64,000 bases of DNA from Saprospiraceae bacterium (GCA_020627535.1 JAHDGU010000009.1:62001-126000), one strand, 5' to 3'; positions 52,213 through 61,752 are shown, counted from the stretch's first letter. The notes: a model not told the origin generated them from the sequence alone. Numbers and translations: made by a program.

Positions 52213-52722
52213 ATGAATAAAGTCAAGACAGAGCAAGGCAAGAAATTGATGGATGAGGTGAAGAGCATCTTTTCGTCGCATCTCAAGAAGAATAAACTTC
52301 GAAAGACACCTGAGCGCTACGCGATCCTCGAAGAGATCTACAATCGTGAAGACCACTTTGATGCGGAGGCACTGTTCATCCATATGAAGACACAGAACTA
52401 TCGTGTCTCGCGCGCCACTGTTTACAACACGCTCGAGCTACTGGTGCAATGTGATCTGGTGACCAAGCACCAGTTTGGTAAGAACTTGACGCAGTATGAA
52501 AAGTCATATGGCTATAAACAGCACGACCATCTGATCTGCATAGAATGTGGCAAGGTGCTCGAGTTTTGTGATCCTCGGATCGAACAGATCAAGTCCATGA
52601 TGGGCGATCTTCTAGAGTTTGAAATCAAGCATCACTCACTCAATCTTTATGGCTCTTGCAATAAGGACTGTGAGGAGAAGCAGTACATCAAGGACGAGAA
52701 TGAGATCAGCTCGGTGTTTTAA
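52213..52722 (+). CDS. fur: Fur family transcriptional regulator
   Basis: 169 residues. An N-terminal winged helix (about 25-95: T-P-E-R-Y-A-I-L...[13 protein letters not shown]) is followed by a dimerization and metal-binding domain with [11 protein letters not shown] near 115 and a second C-N-K-D-C near 150. It could be Fur, Zur or PerR; the linkage rsh-fur-purA recurs in Bacteroidota. Starts 4 bases after rsh. Confidence 0.9.
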   Translation: MNKVKTEQGKKLMDEVKSIFSSHLKKNKLRKTPERYAILEEIYNREDHFDAEALFIHMKTQNYRVSRATVYNTLELLVQCDLVTKHQFGKNLTQYEKSYGYKQHDHLICIECGKVLEFCDPRIEQIKSMMGDLLEFEIKHHSLNLYGSCNKDCEEKQYIKDENEISSVF

Positions 52723-52803
52723 GCAATCGTGAGCTCCATTCTTGCTTGTCATTTTCTGTAACTTCGCAGGACACATTGTTAAAGTTCTCATAGATCAATT
52801 ATC

Positions 52804-54075
52804 ATGGCCGTAGATGTACTTCTTGGTCTCCAGTGGGGAGATGAAGGCAAGGGAAAAATTGTGGATTATCTTGCACCTCAGTATGATGTCGTGTGTAGAT
52901 TCCAAGGTGGCCCCAACGCTGGTCATACTATCATCATCAAAGGGAACAAGCATGTCCTGCATACGATCCCGTCGGGCATCTTCAGACCGGATACGATGAA
53001 TGTCATCGGCAATGGTGTAGTCATAGATCCGATCACAATGTGCAGAGAGCTTGATAATCTCATTGATGCTGGACTGAGTCCTACAGAGAATCTGCTCGTG
53101 GCACGCAAAGCACATCTCATCCTACCCACGCACAGGATGCTAGATGCAGCCTCGGAGGCAAGCAAGGGAGATCAAAAGATTGGAAGTACGCTCCGAGGGA
53201 TCGGGCCGACATACATGGACAAGACTGGTCGCAACGGTCTACGTATCGGAGATATTGAGTCAGAGGGCTTCCGCCAAAAGTACTCGGCACTCAAAGAAAA
53301 GCATCTTGGGCTGCTTGCCATCTATCCGCAGATTGACTTTGATCTTGAAGCAGAGGAAGTGAAGTGGTTTGAGGCGATCGATCGTGTGCGCGAGCTGCCA
53401 AAGACGGACTGTGAATACTATCTCTACAAGGCCATCAAGGCAGACAAAAATATCTTGGCCGAAGGAGCCCAAGGGACAATGCTCGATATTGACTATGGCA
53501 CCTATCCGTACGTCACTTCCTCCAATACTATGACTGCCGGTGTATGCACTGGTCTCGGTCTGGCACCACATCATATCGATAAGGTGATCGGCATCAGCAA
53601 GGCATATTGCACCCGCGTAGGATCGGGGCCCTTCCCGACAGAGCTCGAAGGGCCAGTGGCAGAAAAGCTCCGTAAGAATGGAGCAGAATTTGGAGCAACA
53701 ACTGGTAGGCCGCGGAGATGTGGATGGATCGATATCCCACAGCTCAAGTATAGCATCATGATCAATGGCTTGACGCATCTAGTGCTGACCAAGATTGATT
53801 GCCTCAATGATTTTGAAGAGCTATCGGCCGCTACACACTATAAGTCCGCCGATGGTACGACTGATCAACTGCCTTATGATCTCAATAGTGCTGAGGTCGA
53901 ACCAGTCTACCAGAGCTATCCTGGGTGGAACCAGGATATCGGTCACTGCACAGATCGTTCTTCCTTGCCGACAGATCTTGAAGACTACATCTCACAGCTT
54001 GAGAGAATGCTCGATACCAAGATTTACCTCCTGTCCACAGGTCCAGAGAGAGATGAGTTGATTCATTGCTCTTAG
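52804..54075 (+). CDS. purA: Adenylosuccinate synthetase
   Basis: 423 residues. It converts IMP and aspartate to adenylosuccinate with GTP. The P-loop-like G-x-Q-W-G-D-E-G-K-G-K near 9-18 and catalytic H in G-P-N-A-G-H-T near 40 are intact; Q-G-T-M-L-D-I-D-Y-G-T-Y-P-Y near 225 is also typical. It follows fur after 81 bases. Confidence 0.96.
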   Translation: MAVDVLLGLQWGDEGKGKIVDYLAPQYDVVCRFQGGPNAGHTIIIKGNKHVLHTIPSGIFRPDTMNVIGNGVVIDPITMCRELDNLIDAGLSPTENLLVARKAHLILPTHRMLDAASEASKGDQKIGSTLRGIGPTYMDKTGRNGLRIGDIESEGFRQKYSALKEKHLGLLAIYPQIDFDLEAEEVKWFEAIDRVRELPKTDCEYYLYKAIKADKNILAEGAQGTMLDIDYGTYPYVTSSNTMTAGVCTGLGLAPHHIDKVIGISKAYCTRVGSGPFPTELEGPVAEKLRKNGAEFGATTGRPRRCGWIDIPQLKYSIMINGLTHLVLTKIDCLNDFEELSAATHYKSADGTTDQLPYDLNSAEVEPVYQSYPGWNQDIGHCTDRSSLPTDLEDYISQLERMLDTKIYLLSTGPERDELIHCS

Positions 54076-54079
54076 CAGT

Positions 54080-55354
54080 CTACTGCTCTGTACAATCACC
54101 ACCTACTCGTAGACTGAGTCTGCCAATGCGCTGGGCATAGGCATGGTATTTCCAGTTGGCGTAGTCATTGGCATCTATGCACAGGATCGTGCCTGCCTCG
54201 TGCCTTGTGGCTAGATTGTCTACTTTGAGGATTATTTCTTCATCTCGGATGACATGTCCATATCTCGAGAAGCCAATGATAAGAGTGGTGATGATAACCA
54301 GAGCAGAAATGATGGCCACAACTCTTTTTCGCGAAAGCGACCAAGAAATATGCTCTAGCAGATCGTCGTAGCGCTCAGCCAAGAATATCAACCAAATGAT
54401 CAATCCAGGATATAGATAGTGGGCATGCAGCTTCGGACTGACGAGCAATGGCAAAGTCGCGCTTAGGCTGATCAATGCAAGACTCTTGGATCTCTGAGAA
54501 ATGCCAGGCTGTAGCTTCACCTTCCTGCCAAGTATATACAGGATCAAGAGTGGTATCCCCATTTCTATCGCTGCACGCAATACAAATTCCCCACGTGCAG
54601 AAAGCTCGCGCTGTCCAGTGATGCTTGCCGATACCTGCTGATCCCAATATGCACCCCAGTTCATCAAAGCTTCTGGACTCTGATAGATAAAGGCTGCTGT
54701 CCCAGCTAGAATCACGAGTATGGCGAGTAAGCAGACCAGTGCCCGTCTCCAAGTTGTCTCGCCCAATGAAACCAAGATTAAGGGAGACGCAAGAGGGAAT
54801 AAGGCAACTGGACCTTTGATATGTATGGCTACTACGAGTAGTAGACCAGCCACTAGACTATAGCTCACGCACACTACGAGCTTTCTCTCTGCTTTCAAGG
54901 CTTGATAGGTGGTATATATACAGAGCAGACAAGCAAGGCAGAGGCTCAACTCCAGCATCACATTGCGAGAAGTCCAAAGGCACAGTGGGCTCAGAGCCAT
55001 CAGTGGTATGATCAGCTTACTCTGAGTGATCTTGTAGGAAATACCAATCGTACACACATAAAGTACGAGACCATAAAGCCTCTCGACCCACCAGTGATCC
55101 CCAAAGAGTCGAAAAGGCAAGCTCTCTAGCCAAAGTCCCAGCGGTGGGTGCTCAAAAAATTGCGGATAGAGTGTTTCGGTATAGTGTGGAGACCAAAATG
55201 TACCTTGACCTATAGCCAGATTTCGCGCAATGGCAGCGTAGGTAGTCCCGTCGAGGAACATACCTCGAGTCCATAGACCAAGTAGTAGGGCTAGGCTCAG
55301 GAGAGCAAAGCCAATCCAAACTACAGGATGAATATTGGATAGTGTGCGCAACAT
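54080..55354 (-). CDS. Glycosyltransferase family 39-like membrane protein
   Basis: 424 residues with about ten membrane helices. The N-terminal loop has F-L-D-G-T-T-Y near 34, and the F-E-H-P-P-L-G-L-W-L segment near 67 matches the ArnT/PMT-type lipid-linked sugar transferases. No soluble C-domain. It probably adds a sugar to a lipid or protein in the envelope; the substrate is not predictable. It converges on purA with 4 bases between the stops. Confidence 0.82.
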   Translation of the reverse strand: MLRTLSNIHPVVWIGFALLSLALLLGLWTRGMFLDGTTYAAIARNLAIGQGTFWSPHYTETLYPQFFEHPPLGLWLESLPFRLFGDHWWVERLYGLVLYVCTIGISYKITQSKLIIPLMALSPLCLWTSRNVMLELSLCLACLLCIYTTYQALKAERKLVVCVSYSLVAGLLLVVAIHIKGPVALFPLASPLILVSLGETTWRRALVCLLAILVILAGTAAFIYQSPEALMNWGAYWDQQVSASITGQRELSARGEFVLRAAIEMGIPLLILYILGRKVKLQPGISQRSKSLALISLSATLPLLVSPKLHAHYLYPGLIIWLIFLAERYDDLLEHISWSLSRKRVVAIISALVIITTLIIGFSRYGHVIRDEEIILKVDNLATRHEAGTILCIDANDYANWKYHAYAQRIGRLSLRVGGDCTEQ

Positions 55355-55369
55355 CCGTCGCGCTGCAAG

Positions 55370-55840
55370 CTAGTTGTTTTCTGCTAGGTATTCAAGAATT
55401 TGCTCAGCATGATCTTTGGTCCGCACCTTCTCAAATATCTTCTCGATATTGCCCTCAGCATCAATCAAGAAAGTCTTGCGCAGTACGCCTACATAGGACT
55501 TCCCCATAAATTTCTTGGGTCCCCAAGCATCATATGCCTGGAGGGTTTCTGTCTCCTGATCTGCTAGAAGATCAAAGGGTAGTTCGTACTTGTCGATGAA
55601 CTTTTGATGTCTTTTTTCTTTGTCCGGACTCACACCTAAGATTTCAAAACCCATATTCTTTAGCTCACCATAGCCATCCCTAAGGCTGCAAGCCTCTTTG
55701 GTGCAACCTGGTGTATCGTCTTTGGGGTAGAAATACAGGATCAATCTCTTGCCTTTATAGTCAGATAGGCTTCTAGTTTCTCCGGTCTGTATGGTTCCTT
55801 CAAAGTGTGGTGCGGCTTGTCCTTCTTGTACTGCGCTCAT
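55370..55840 (-). CDS. bcp: Thiol peroxidase, Bcp/PrxQ type
   Basis: 156 residues. Peroxidatic cysteine in D-T-P-G-C-T-K-E-A-C near 46, with a second cysteine five residues later, the BCP arrangement. It reduces hydrogen peroxide and organic hydroperoxides. Confidence 0.95.
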   Translation of the reverse strand: MSAVQEGQAAPHFEGTIQTGETRSLSDYKGKRLILYFYPKDDTPGCTKEACSLRDGYGELKNMGFEILGVSPDKEKRHQKFIDKYELPFDLLADQETETLQAYDAWGPKKFMGKSYVGVLRKTFLIDAEGNIEKIFEKVRTKDHAEQILEYLAENN

Positions 55841-55901
55841 TAGTCTGTTGCTTTGAGAAGGTGAATGAGGGATCAGCTCTCTTTGTTCATACGATACGAG
55901 A

Positions 55902-57617
55902 TCAACGTGTAAAGCTCCTCTTAAAGACGGTCTTGTTCATCCGATCATCCCAGACTTCGAGTCTCAGCTGGTGTACTCCTTTTTCTATCCTGTCATCGAA
56001 GGTGTGGAAGATCTGGTCACTCTTGGCGTCGCGCTCAAATAAGACCCACTTTCCATCTACAGTCGCACGATAGTTGAGACCTCTAGCAGACTCGCTGGTC
56101 TTGAGATCATCGGAGATGGCAAATCGCATAGATCGCAGTCCGGTCATGGAACTGCGGAAGCGGGTAGGCTTGATCGTCGGTGGGGTCGTATCGATTGCAA
56201 TAGCATATTGTCCCATAGACCTTACATGAGTCTCTAGTTTGCCAGATTCATTGATCTGAGCACCACAGTTGGTGATCTGGCCATCATCTCCACATCGACC
56301 TATGATGGCTTTATCACGTAGCTCATCTGGTACGGAGGACATGTCGATTTCTACTCGGAAGTACTTATGGATCGGATCATCATGATTGTCTATATCATGG
56401 GACCAGGAGAAGTGTTCGTCGCTATCGTCTTGGGCGCAGCCGTAGTTGATGAGGGGATCCTGATAGAAGCAGGCCTCAGGGAAGTGAATTTCAGCATCAG
56501 CCTGCGAGACATACTCAGCTTGATCCCATGACCATCGAAAGTTATAGCTCGGTGTGGAAGGAGATCGCATGTCTTCAGCGCGCTTTATCCAGAAGAGTAG
56601 TGTGCTAGTATTGCCATCTGAGTCTGAGCATCGGATATCCACTTTGCGTGCCTTGTCCTTATAGAGCTTGATGATGCCAGATTCTCCTTGTTCGCGATAG
56701 ATCTGAATCAGATTGCCTGGTAGTCGATAGCCGCGATGATAGTAACTCTTGTTGCGGATGCGATCTAGGTAGTCGATGTGCGCATTGAGATATCTTGTAT
56801 CGTCAAAGGATATGCTGTCCATGGAAAACGAGAATACCATCTCATCATCGACACGCAATTCCATGGCATAGATTCCATTGAGATTGCTAGCCCCTTCCAT
56901 GAGATCATAGGCTTTGATCTGTGTGCCTACACGCCACGCACCAGCCAAGATTGTATCACCTCTGATCTTGTAGCGACGCTTGCCAAGATTGATGGTTTGA
57001 TATTTTTTCTGATGGAATGTGCGATGATCCGGATCCATATAGTCGATCTTGAGTTCTCTGAGCTGTGGCGCTGTGCCATCACTGATGATAGCTCCTTTGT
57101 GAAGAGGATTGAGTGGTACTTCGCTCTCTGTGTCGCGGATCTCAAAGTGTAAGTGTGGTCCAAAACTCCTACCAGAATTGCCCATGAGGCCGATTTGCTC
57201 ACCTTTCTCGACGCTAAAGAGGGATGAGTCTGGGTAGAGATTGACCTCGTAAGATTCTTGGAGGTACTGCTGCTCTTTGATATAGGTAGCTAGCTCTGGT
57301 TCAAATCTGTGTAAGTGTGCATACACAGTCGTCTTACCATTGGGGTGATCGATGTAGAGTGCATTGCCGTATCCTGTGCTTTTCACGGCGATGCGCGAGA
57401 TATGACCTTCCCAAGCCGCGTATACTGGATCACCCACAGTACCCTTTCTGGATTTGATATCGATACCACTGTGAAAGTGATTGGTCCTAAGCTCGCCAAA
57501 TGTGCCAGACAGCAAGATCTTGTGTTTCACCGGTGGATGCATATCCCATGGGTCACTACTCATTGCGAGAAGAGCTGCTATGCTGAGAAAGATCACGAGT
57601 CCGATTGCCCTAGTCAT
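55902..57617 (-). CDS. Secreted M23-family peptidase
   Basis: 571 residues with a signal peptide (about 1-20). The LytM-like zinc peptidase domain (about 45-185) has H-F-H-S-G-I-D-I near 50 and H-L-H-F-E-I near 163, the two metal-binding signatures. A long C-terminal beta-rich region of about 380 residues follows and is of unknown family. It is likely periplasmic or surface exposed, cutting peptidoglycan cross-links. Its start overlaps the ArgK gene by 8 bases. Confidence 0.88.
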   Translation of the reverse strand: MTRAIGLVIFLSIAALLAMSSDPWDMHPPVKHKILLSGTFGELRTNHFHSGIDIKSRKGTVGDPVYAAWEGHISRIAVKSTGYGNALYIDHPNGKTTVYAHLHRFEPELATYIKEQQYLQESYEVNLYPDSSLFSVEKGEQIGLMGNSGRSFGPHLHFEIRDTESEVPLNPLHKGAIISDGTAPQLRELKIDYMDPDHRTFHQKKYQTINLGKRRYKIRGDTILAGAWRVGTQIKAYDLMEGASNLNGIYAMELRVDDEMVFSFSMDSISFDDTRYLNAHIDYLDRIRNKSYYHRGYRLPGNLIQIYREQGESGIIKLYKDKARKVDIRCSDSDGNTSTLLFWIKRAEDMRSPSTPSYNFRWSWDQAEYVSQADAEIHFPEACFYQDPLINYGCAQDDSDEHFSWSHDIDNHDDPIHKYFRVEIDMSSVPDELRDKAIIGRCGDDGQITNCGAQINESGKLETHVRSMGQYAIAIDTTPPTIKPTRFRSSMTGLRSMRFAISDDLKTSESARGLNYRATVDGKWVLFERDAKSDQIFHTFDDRIEKGVHQLRLEVWDDRMNKTVFKRSFTR

Positions 57618-58575
57618 GGATGATTGCTTGGATTTTTTCTACAGCTTTATAGAGGTCGAGATCTCCTCGGAGGATGGCTTCTCTGATGGCTTGATACTCT
57701 TGTGTATGACGGGCTTTCGCCCAAAAGTGCTGGAGGATTAGCTCCTCAGTTTTGTGCTGGAGCCAATGTGCAGCCTGCGCATGGCGAAGTGACTTCAAGT
57801 GCAGATTCATCTCATCTTGCCATTGTAACACAGTGTTCCAGACAGATTCAAGGCCGTCACCCGTATGTGCAGAGCAACTCAAGACCTTGCGATCCCAGCG
57901 GTCGTGTTTGGGTCGCATGTAGTGAGCAGCGTTTCTATATTGTTTCTTGGTCTTTGCAACGGCAGATCTGAAGTCTCCATCATCCTTGGTGACGACGATC
58001 AAATCTGCGATCTCTACGATTCCTTTTTTGATACCCTGCAGCTCATCTCCACCTGCTGCTTGGATGAGTAGAATGGTGATATCTGTGGCGTAGGAAACGT
58101 CGAGCTCAGATTGCCCTACACCCACAGACTCGATAAATAGAATGTCGTAGCGTGCTGCTTCACAAAGGCGTATGATATCGATCGATCTGGAGCTGAGTCC
58201 ACCAAGTTGTGTACCAGATGGGCTAGAACGTACAAAGGCTCGCTCATGACGCGAGAGCCGATCCATCCTGGTCTTGTCACCTAGGATGCTGCCTTGACTC
58301 GTAGGGCTAGATGGGTCCACTGTCAAAGCACAGATAGACTTTCCGAGATCAATGAGATAGAGTCCAAATGCCTCAATGAAACTACTCTTACCAACTCCTG
58401 GAGGACCAGTCACGCCGATTTTGAGTGTTTGGGGATGAGCTGGCAATTGTTTGATGAGGTCTTCGGCGAGCCTCATTTTGGCGGAAGCCTTAGACTCGAG
58501 AAGGGTAATGGCCTGAGCCATCGCTTTGCGATCCTTGTTCTTAATCTTATTGATCAGCGCTTCGTCGATTGTCAT
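57610..58575 (-). CDS. meaB: Methylmalonyl-CoA mutase-associated GTPase MeaB/ArgK
   Basis: 321 residues. It is a G3E-family GTPase that guards loading of adenosylcobalamin on methylmalonyl-CoA mutase. Walker A G-P-P-G-V-G-K-S-S near 58, E-S-V-G-V-G-Q-S-E near 146 (Walker B region), and V-T-K-D-D-G-D near 194 are visible. Two dispersed hairpin motifs fall inside the coding sequence in opposite directions, encoding W-A-K-A (57711) and A-S-A-K-M (58474). Confidence 0.94.
   Translation of the reverse strand: MTIDEALINKIKNKDRKAMAQAITLLESKASAKMRLAEDLIKQLPAHPQTLKIGVTGPPGVGKSSFIEAFGLYLIDLGKSICALTVDPSSPTSQGSILGDKTRMDRLSRHERAFVRSSPSGTQLGGLSSRSIDIIRLCEAARYDILFIESVGVGQSELDVSYATDITILLIQAAGGDELQGIKKGIVEIADLIVVTKDDGDFRSAVAKTKKQYRNAAHYMRPKHDRWDRKVLSCSAHTGDGLESVWNTVLQWQDEMNLHLKSLRHAQAAHWLQHKTEELILQHFWAKARHTQEYQAIREAILRGDLDLYKAVEKIQAIIHD
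57711..57730 (-). repeat. Dispersed hairpin motif in the MeaB gene, copy A
   Basis: Complement GCACTTTTGGGCGAAAGCCC. The coding strand gives F-W-A-K-A. Confidence 0.6.
58474..58493 (+). repeat. Dispersed hairpin motif in the MeaB gene, copy B
   Basis: CATTTTGGCGGAAGCCTTAG. Opposite orientation to copy A 760 bases away; the coding strand gives K-A-S-A-K-M. Confidence 0.55.
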
Positions 58576-58788
58576 CTGACTCTTAATGATATGTCAAAAG
58601 TACAGCCCTATCTAGCTAAGTATCTTAGCGTCTTGTCAATTAGGACTTCCTTATGATAGGTCTCGGTGCTGATAGGGCAGATTTGTATTGCCGACGGCCC
58701 GCAGCCCCATTGATTAGTTGAATACAACAACAGGGTAAGACGGCACACTTGCTCTATGAGGCTAGGCTGTCGGTTTTATCTATGGAGA
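58576..58788. other. Gap between MeaB and the mutase small subunit
   Basis: 213 bases without a convincing gene. GCCCTATC (58605-58612) and GATAGGGC (58671-58678) form an 8-bp inverted repeat with a long loop. A second pairing, GACGGC... / ...GCTGTC, occurs near 58740-58773. No cobalamin riboswitch core was recognised. Confidence 0.3.
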
Positions 58789-59679
58789 TCAATCAGACTC
58801 AGGGTTCATCTGATCAAACATGGCCAAGCTGATGCGATCTATCATGTACGAGCCCATGGCTGGATCTGAGTGAATTCCCATTTTTGCCTCTTCCATAAGA
58901 AGGTAGTAGCTGTTCCGGAGTGTCTTGAGCAATTGGGAGTCTTGAATCTTGTCAGTGGGGTCAAGGGATATCAAGTCTGCACGAGCCATCATGGCTGACA
59001 TCATTTGTGAGGATACAGAAAGTGAGGTTGCCCCCATGTCATCTGATCTCACGGGAAGGCGACACTCTATGACGATGTCACAAGGCAAGGAGTATTTACT
59101 GATAAGAGAAGAGAGATAGGCCCTTGCCGCTCTCAGGGCGGCTATCAGCATGAGCTGTCGATCCGTGGCCGTTATTACCCATGTGATACATTTGGGCGAA
59201 AGCCCACTCTGAAAGATCTGTCGAGTCTCTTGACTCAGCGCTATGAGTGTCGTGACCAGATCTACTTCCTCTGTAGAGAGCAGAATGTGATCTGACGAAG
59301 TGTCGGTTGATCGATGCGAGATGTCTAGTCTGGATGATGGTCCATCGGATTGGGAGATCGCCTTGATCCAGTCTAGATGTACCCCTTGCAGAAGTCCTGC
59401 AAGATCACTGTGTTGATAATTGATGATCGGTATTTGAAGTCCTTGACCAAGAGCTTCAAGGAGTCTTTCATTGTTGACGGCATCGTCTGAGAAATATTCT
59501 GCCAACTGGCTGGGGGCAGAAGGCCAAGATACAGAGCCAAATATTTCAACTGCGCGTTGATCCGCATCAAAGTGGACTGCAGCGATGCGCTGATCACCGA
59601 CCCTCCAGTCAAGATGCGCGGTGCCATCTGATTTGAGTTCTTTTGATGCTTTGTTTTCCCAGATTTTGGATGGATCCAT
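58789..59679 (-). CDS. Methylmalonyl-CoA mutase small subunit-like protein, short form
   Basis: 296 residues; usual small subunits have 460-620 residues. The start (I-W-x-x-K-A-S-K-E-L-K) and H-S-D-P-A-M-G-S-Y near 270, equivalent to D-P-A-G-G-S-Y of mutases, show homology. The C-terminal cobalamin-like domain and part of the barrel are absent. MeaB lies downstream on the same strand. No large subunit is in the window. It may be a trimmed but functional scaffold subunit or a decayed gene; the reading frame is intact. Confidence 0.72.
   Translation of the reverse strand: MDPSKIWENKASKELKSDGTAHLDWRVGDQRIAAVHFDADQRAVEIFGSVSWPSAPSQLAEYFSDDAVNNERLLEALGQGLQIPIINYQHSDLAGLLQGVHLDWIKAISQSDGPSSRLDISHRSTDTSSDHILLSTEEVDLVTTLIALSQETRQIFQSGLSPKCITWVITATDRQLMLIAALRAARAYLSSLISKYSLPCDIVIECRLPVRSDDMGATSLSVSSQMMSAMMARADLISLDPTDKIQDSQLLKTLRNSYYLLMEEAKMGIHSDPAMGSYMIDRISLAMFDQMNPESD
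59189..59205 (+). repeat. Dispersed hairpin motif inside the mutase gene
   Basis: CATTTGGGCGAAAGCCC, identical to the TPR and clpP-clpX copies. The coding strand gives G-L-S-P-K-C. Confidence 0.65.
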
Positions 59680-59792
59680 GTCACGAAATTCCTATGCAAA
59701 CAAATCGTCCGACTCCAGTGTTAAGAGGTGGACTTTCGTGAAGATAAAGATACCTTTGCGGCTCGATTTTTCAAGGTCAACAATATAAGCTC

Positions 59793-61013
59793 ATGAGCTC
59801 TGAGAAAATTTACCTCGACAATAATGCTACCACTCCTTGCGATCCTAGGGTAGTGGATGCAATGATTCCATTTTTCTATGATTTACCTGGTAATGCCGCA
59901 AGTAGAAACCATCCTTTCGGTTGGGAGGCTGAAGACGCTGTAGACAAGGCCCGTCAGCAGATCGCAGACTTGATTCAAGTGGATGCCAAGGAAATCATAT
60001 TCACTTCTGGAGCTACAGAGGCAGATAATCTTGCGCTCAAAGGAGTTTATGAGATGTATCAGCGCAAGGGTAACCACATCATCACATTGCAGACTGAGCA
60101 TAAAGCTGTTCTAGATGCATGCAAGAAGATCGAAAAGATGGGTGGTGAGGTGACTTATCTTCCCGTGCAGGGTGATGGACTAGTGGATCTCGCCGCGCTA
60201 GAAGCAGCCATTACTGACAAGACGATACTCATCAGTATCATGTACGCCAATAATGAGACGGGTGTCATCCAGCCGATGAAAGAAATCGGTGAGATCTGTG
60301 AGAAGCATGGTGTGCTCTTCATGAGTGATGCGACTCAGGCAGTGGGTAAGATTCCAGTGCATCCTAAGGAGCTTGGTATCCACTTGATGGCTTTCACTGG
60401 ACATAAGATGTATGGCCCCAAAGGCGTAGGTGCGCTCTTTGTGAATCGCAAAAATCCTCGTGTCAAGGTTACAGCGCAGATGGATGGTGGTGGTCATGAG
60501 CGAGGGATGCGCTCTGGGACGCTCAATGTGCCAGGTATCGTGGGGTTCGGCAAGGCAGCAGAGATCGCTGGTGCAGAAATGGAGCAAGATGCAAAGCGTC
60601 TTGCTAAGCTGAGAGACAAGCTTGAGCAGGCATTTGTCAATAGTGTAGAGGAAGTATACATCAATGGCAATACAGAACACCGTATGCCACACGTGACGAA
60701 TATCTCTTTTAAGCATGTCGAAGGTGAAGGTCTGATGATGACTTTCAACCAGCACCTTGCACTGTCATCTGGATCTGCTTGTACCAGTGCTAGCCTAGAG
60801 CCGAGCTATGTGCTTATAGCTCTTGGTCTCGGTGATGATCTTGCCCATAGCAGTCTGAGATTCAGCCTAGGTCGCTTCAATACTGAAGCCGAAATAGATC
60901 GTGTCATCGAGTCTGTCTCAGCTGGTGTGCAGCATATGAGAGATCTGAGTCCCATCTGGGAAATGTACAAGGATGGCGTCGATCTGGAGAGTGTCGAGTG
61001 GCAGGAGCACTAG
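59793..61013 (+). CDS. Cysteine desulfurase, IscS/NifS family
   Basis: 406 residues, close to IscS (404). It takes sulfur from cysteine for iron-sulfur clusters and thiolation. The PLP lysine is in [11 protein letters not shown] near 206 and the active-site cysteine in S-G-S-A-C-T-S-A near 328. E-x-I-F-T-S-G-A-T-E near 67-76 is also typical. Confidence 0.95.
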   Translation: MSSEKIYLDNNATTPCDPRVVDAMIPFFYDLPGNAASRNHPFGWEAEDAVDKARQQIADLIQVDAKEIIFTSGATEADNLALKGVYEMYQRKGNHIITLQTEHKAVLDACKKIEKMGGEVTYLPVQGDGLVDLAALEAAITDKTILISIMYANNETGVIQPMKEIGEICEKHGVLFMSDATQAVGKIPVHPKELGIHLMAFTGHKMYGPKGVGALFVNRKNPRVKVTAQMDGGGHERGMRSGTLNVPGIVGFGKAAEIAGAEMEQDAKRLAKLRDKLEQAFVNSVEEVYINGNTEHRMPHVTNISFKHVEGEGLMMTFNQHLALSSGSACTSASLEPSYVLIALGLGDDLAHSSLRFSLGRFNTEAEIDRVIESVSAGVQHMRDLSPIWEMYKDGVDLESVEWQEH

Positions 61014-61145
61014 CCGCTTCTATCACTCTTGCGAAAAAATCATGTGATATTGTCAGCTTGAAAATATGATTTACCAATTAAACTATACGTAAGTTGATGG
61101 TTTTGAGTGAAGAGTATTCTTCAAGATTTCTCAACTGTCATGTGC

Positions 61146-61174
61146 TTGACAATTCCAAAATTGTCTTATTTTCG
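61146..61174 (+). promoter_or_regulatory. Bacteroidota-like promoter of the barrel gene
   Basis: TTG (61146-61148), 18 bases, then TATTTTCG (61167-61174), one mismatch from TAnnTTTG. The inverted repeat GACAAT-N6-ATTGTC (61148-61165) lies between the boxes, where a regulator could block polymerase. The 153 bases from 61014 hold no gene. Confidence 0.55.
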
Positions 61175-61206
61175 ATGTATTATTGAACAATCTAAAGAAC
61201 TTCAAA

Positions 61207-61752
61207 ATGAAAAGAAATCTTTTAACTCTAGCACTAGTCGCTTTTGCTTTTGTAGGTCTAAGCGCACAGAAAGGCATCGTCAAGGTTAATCCACTTGGCT
61301 TCCTTATTGGTAACCTAAATGCTGGTTACGAGCACGTTCTCAACGAAAATTCTGGTATCGAGGTAGGATTGAACTACTTCAACTTTGATGTAAGCTTCGG
61401 CGCAGAGGAGTCAGGTGCATCAGGATTTGGCGGATATGCAATGTATAGACTTTACCTCGGTAGCTCAAAGGATGCACCTCGTGGTATCTACGTAGCTCCT
61501 GTTGTTGGATTCGGTTCATCAAGTTTTGATGTGGCTGGACAAGATGAAAAAGGTAAGACAAGTAACTTCCGTGTAGGTGGTCTATTTGGACACCAGTGGG
61601 TGTGGCCTAAAGACGGCGATGGCGGATTTACACTAGATCTCGGTCTAGGAGTCAACTATGTGAGTTCAAGCACAGACGTAGAGAGTGTCACGGACCTTGG
61701 TCTAGACGGGATTCTTCCTGCTTTCCGTCTAGCCATTGGATATGCATTCTAA
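61207..61752 (+). CDS. Outer-membrane beta-barrel-like protein
   Basis: 181 residues with a signal peptide (cleavage after L-S-A-Q near 20). Alternating short strands such as A-G-Y-E-H, V-G-L-N-Y-F, G-G-Y-A-M-Y-R and a terminal aromatic (G-Y-A-F) suggest an eight-stranded outer-membrane barrel of the OmpA/DUF3575-like kind. Start chosen at M-K-R-N-L-L. It has its own promoter and terminator. Confidence 0.82.
   Translation: MKRNLLTLALVAFAFVGLSAQKGIVKVNPLGFLIGNLNAGYEHVLNENSGIEVGLNYFNFDVSFGAEESGASGFGGYAMYRLYLGSSKDAPRGIYVAPVVGFGSSSFDVAGQDEKGKTSNFRVGGLFGHQWVWPKDGDGGFTLDLGLGVNYVSSSTDVESVTDLGLDGILPAFRLAIGYAF

Noticed and set aside
53260-53778. Open frame on the minus strand across purA
   Set aside because: It is fully inside the strongly conserved purA gene in antisense and has no start context or family features.
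58576-58788. Cobalamin riboswitch near B12-related genes
   Set aside because: The gap precedes MeaB and has inverted repeats, but no recognisable B12-box core; the evidence is too weak.
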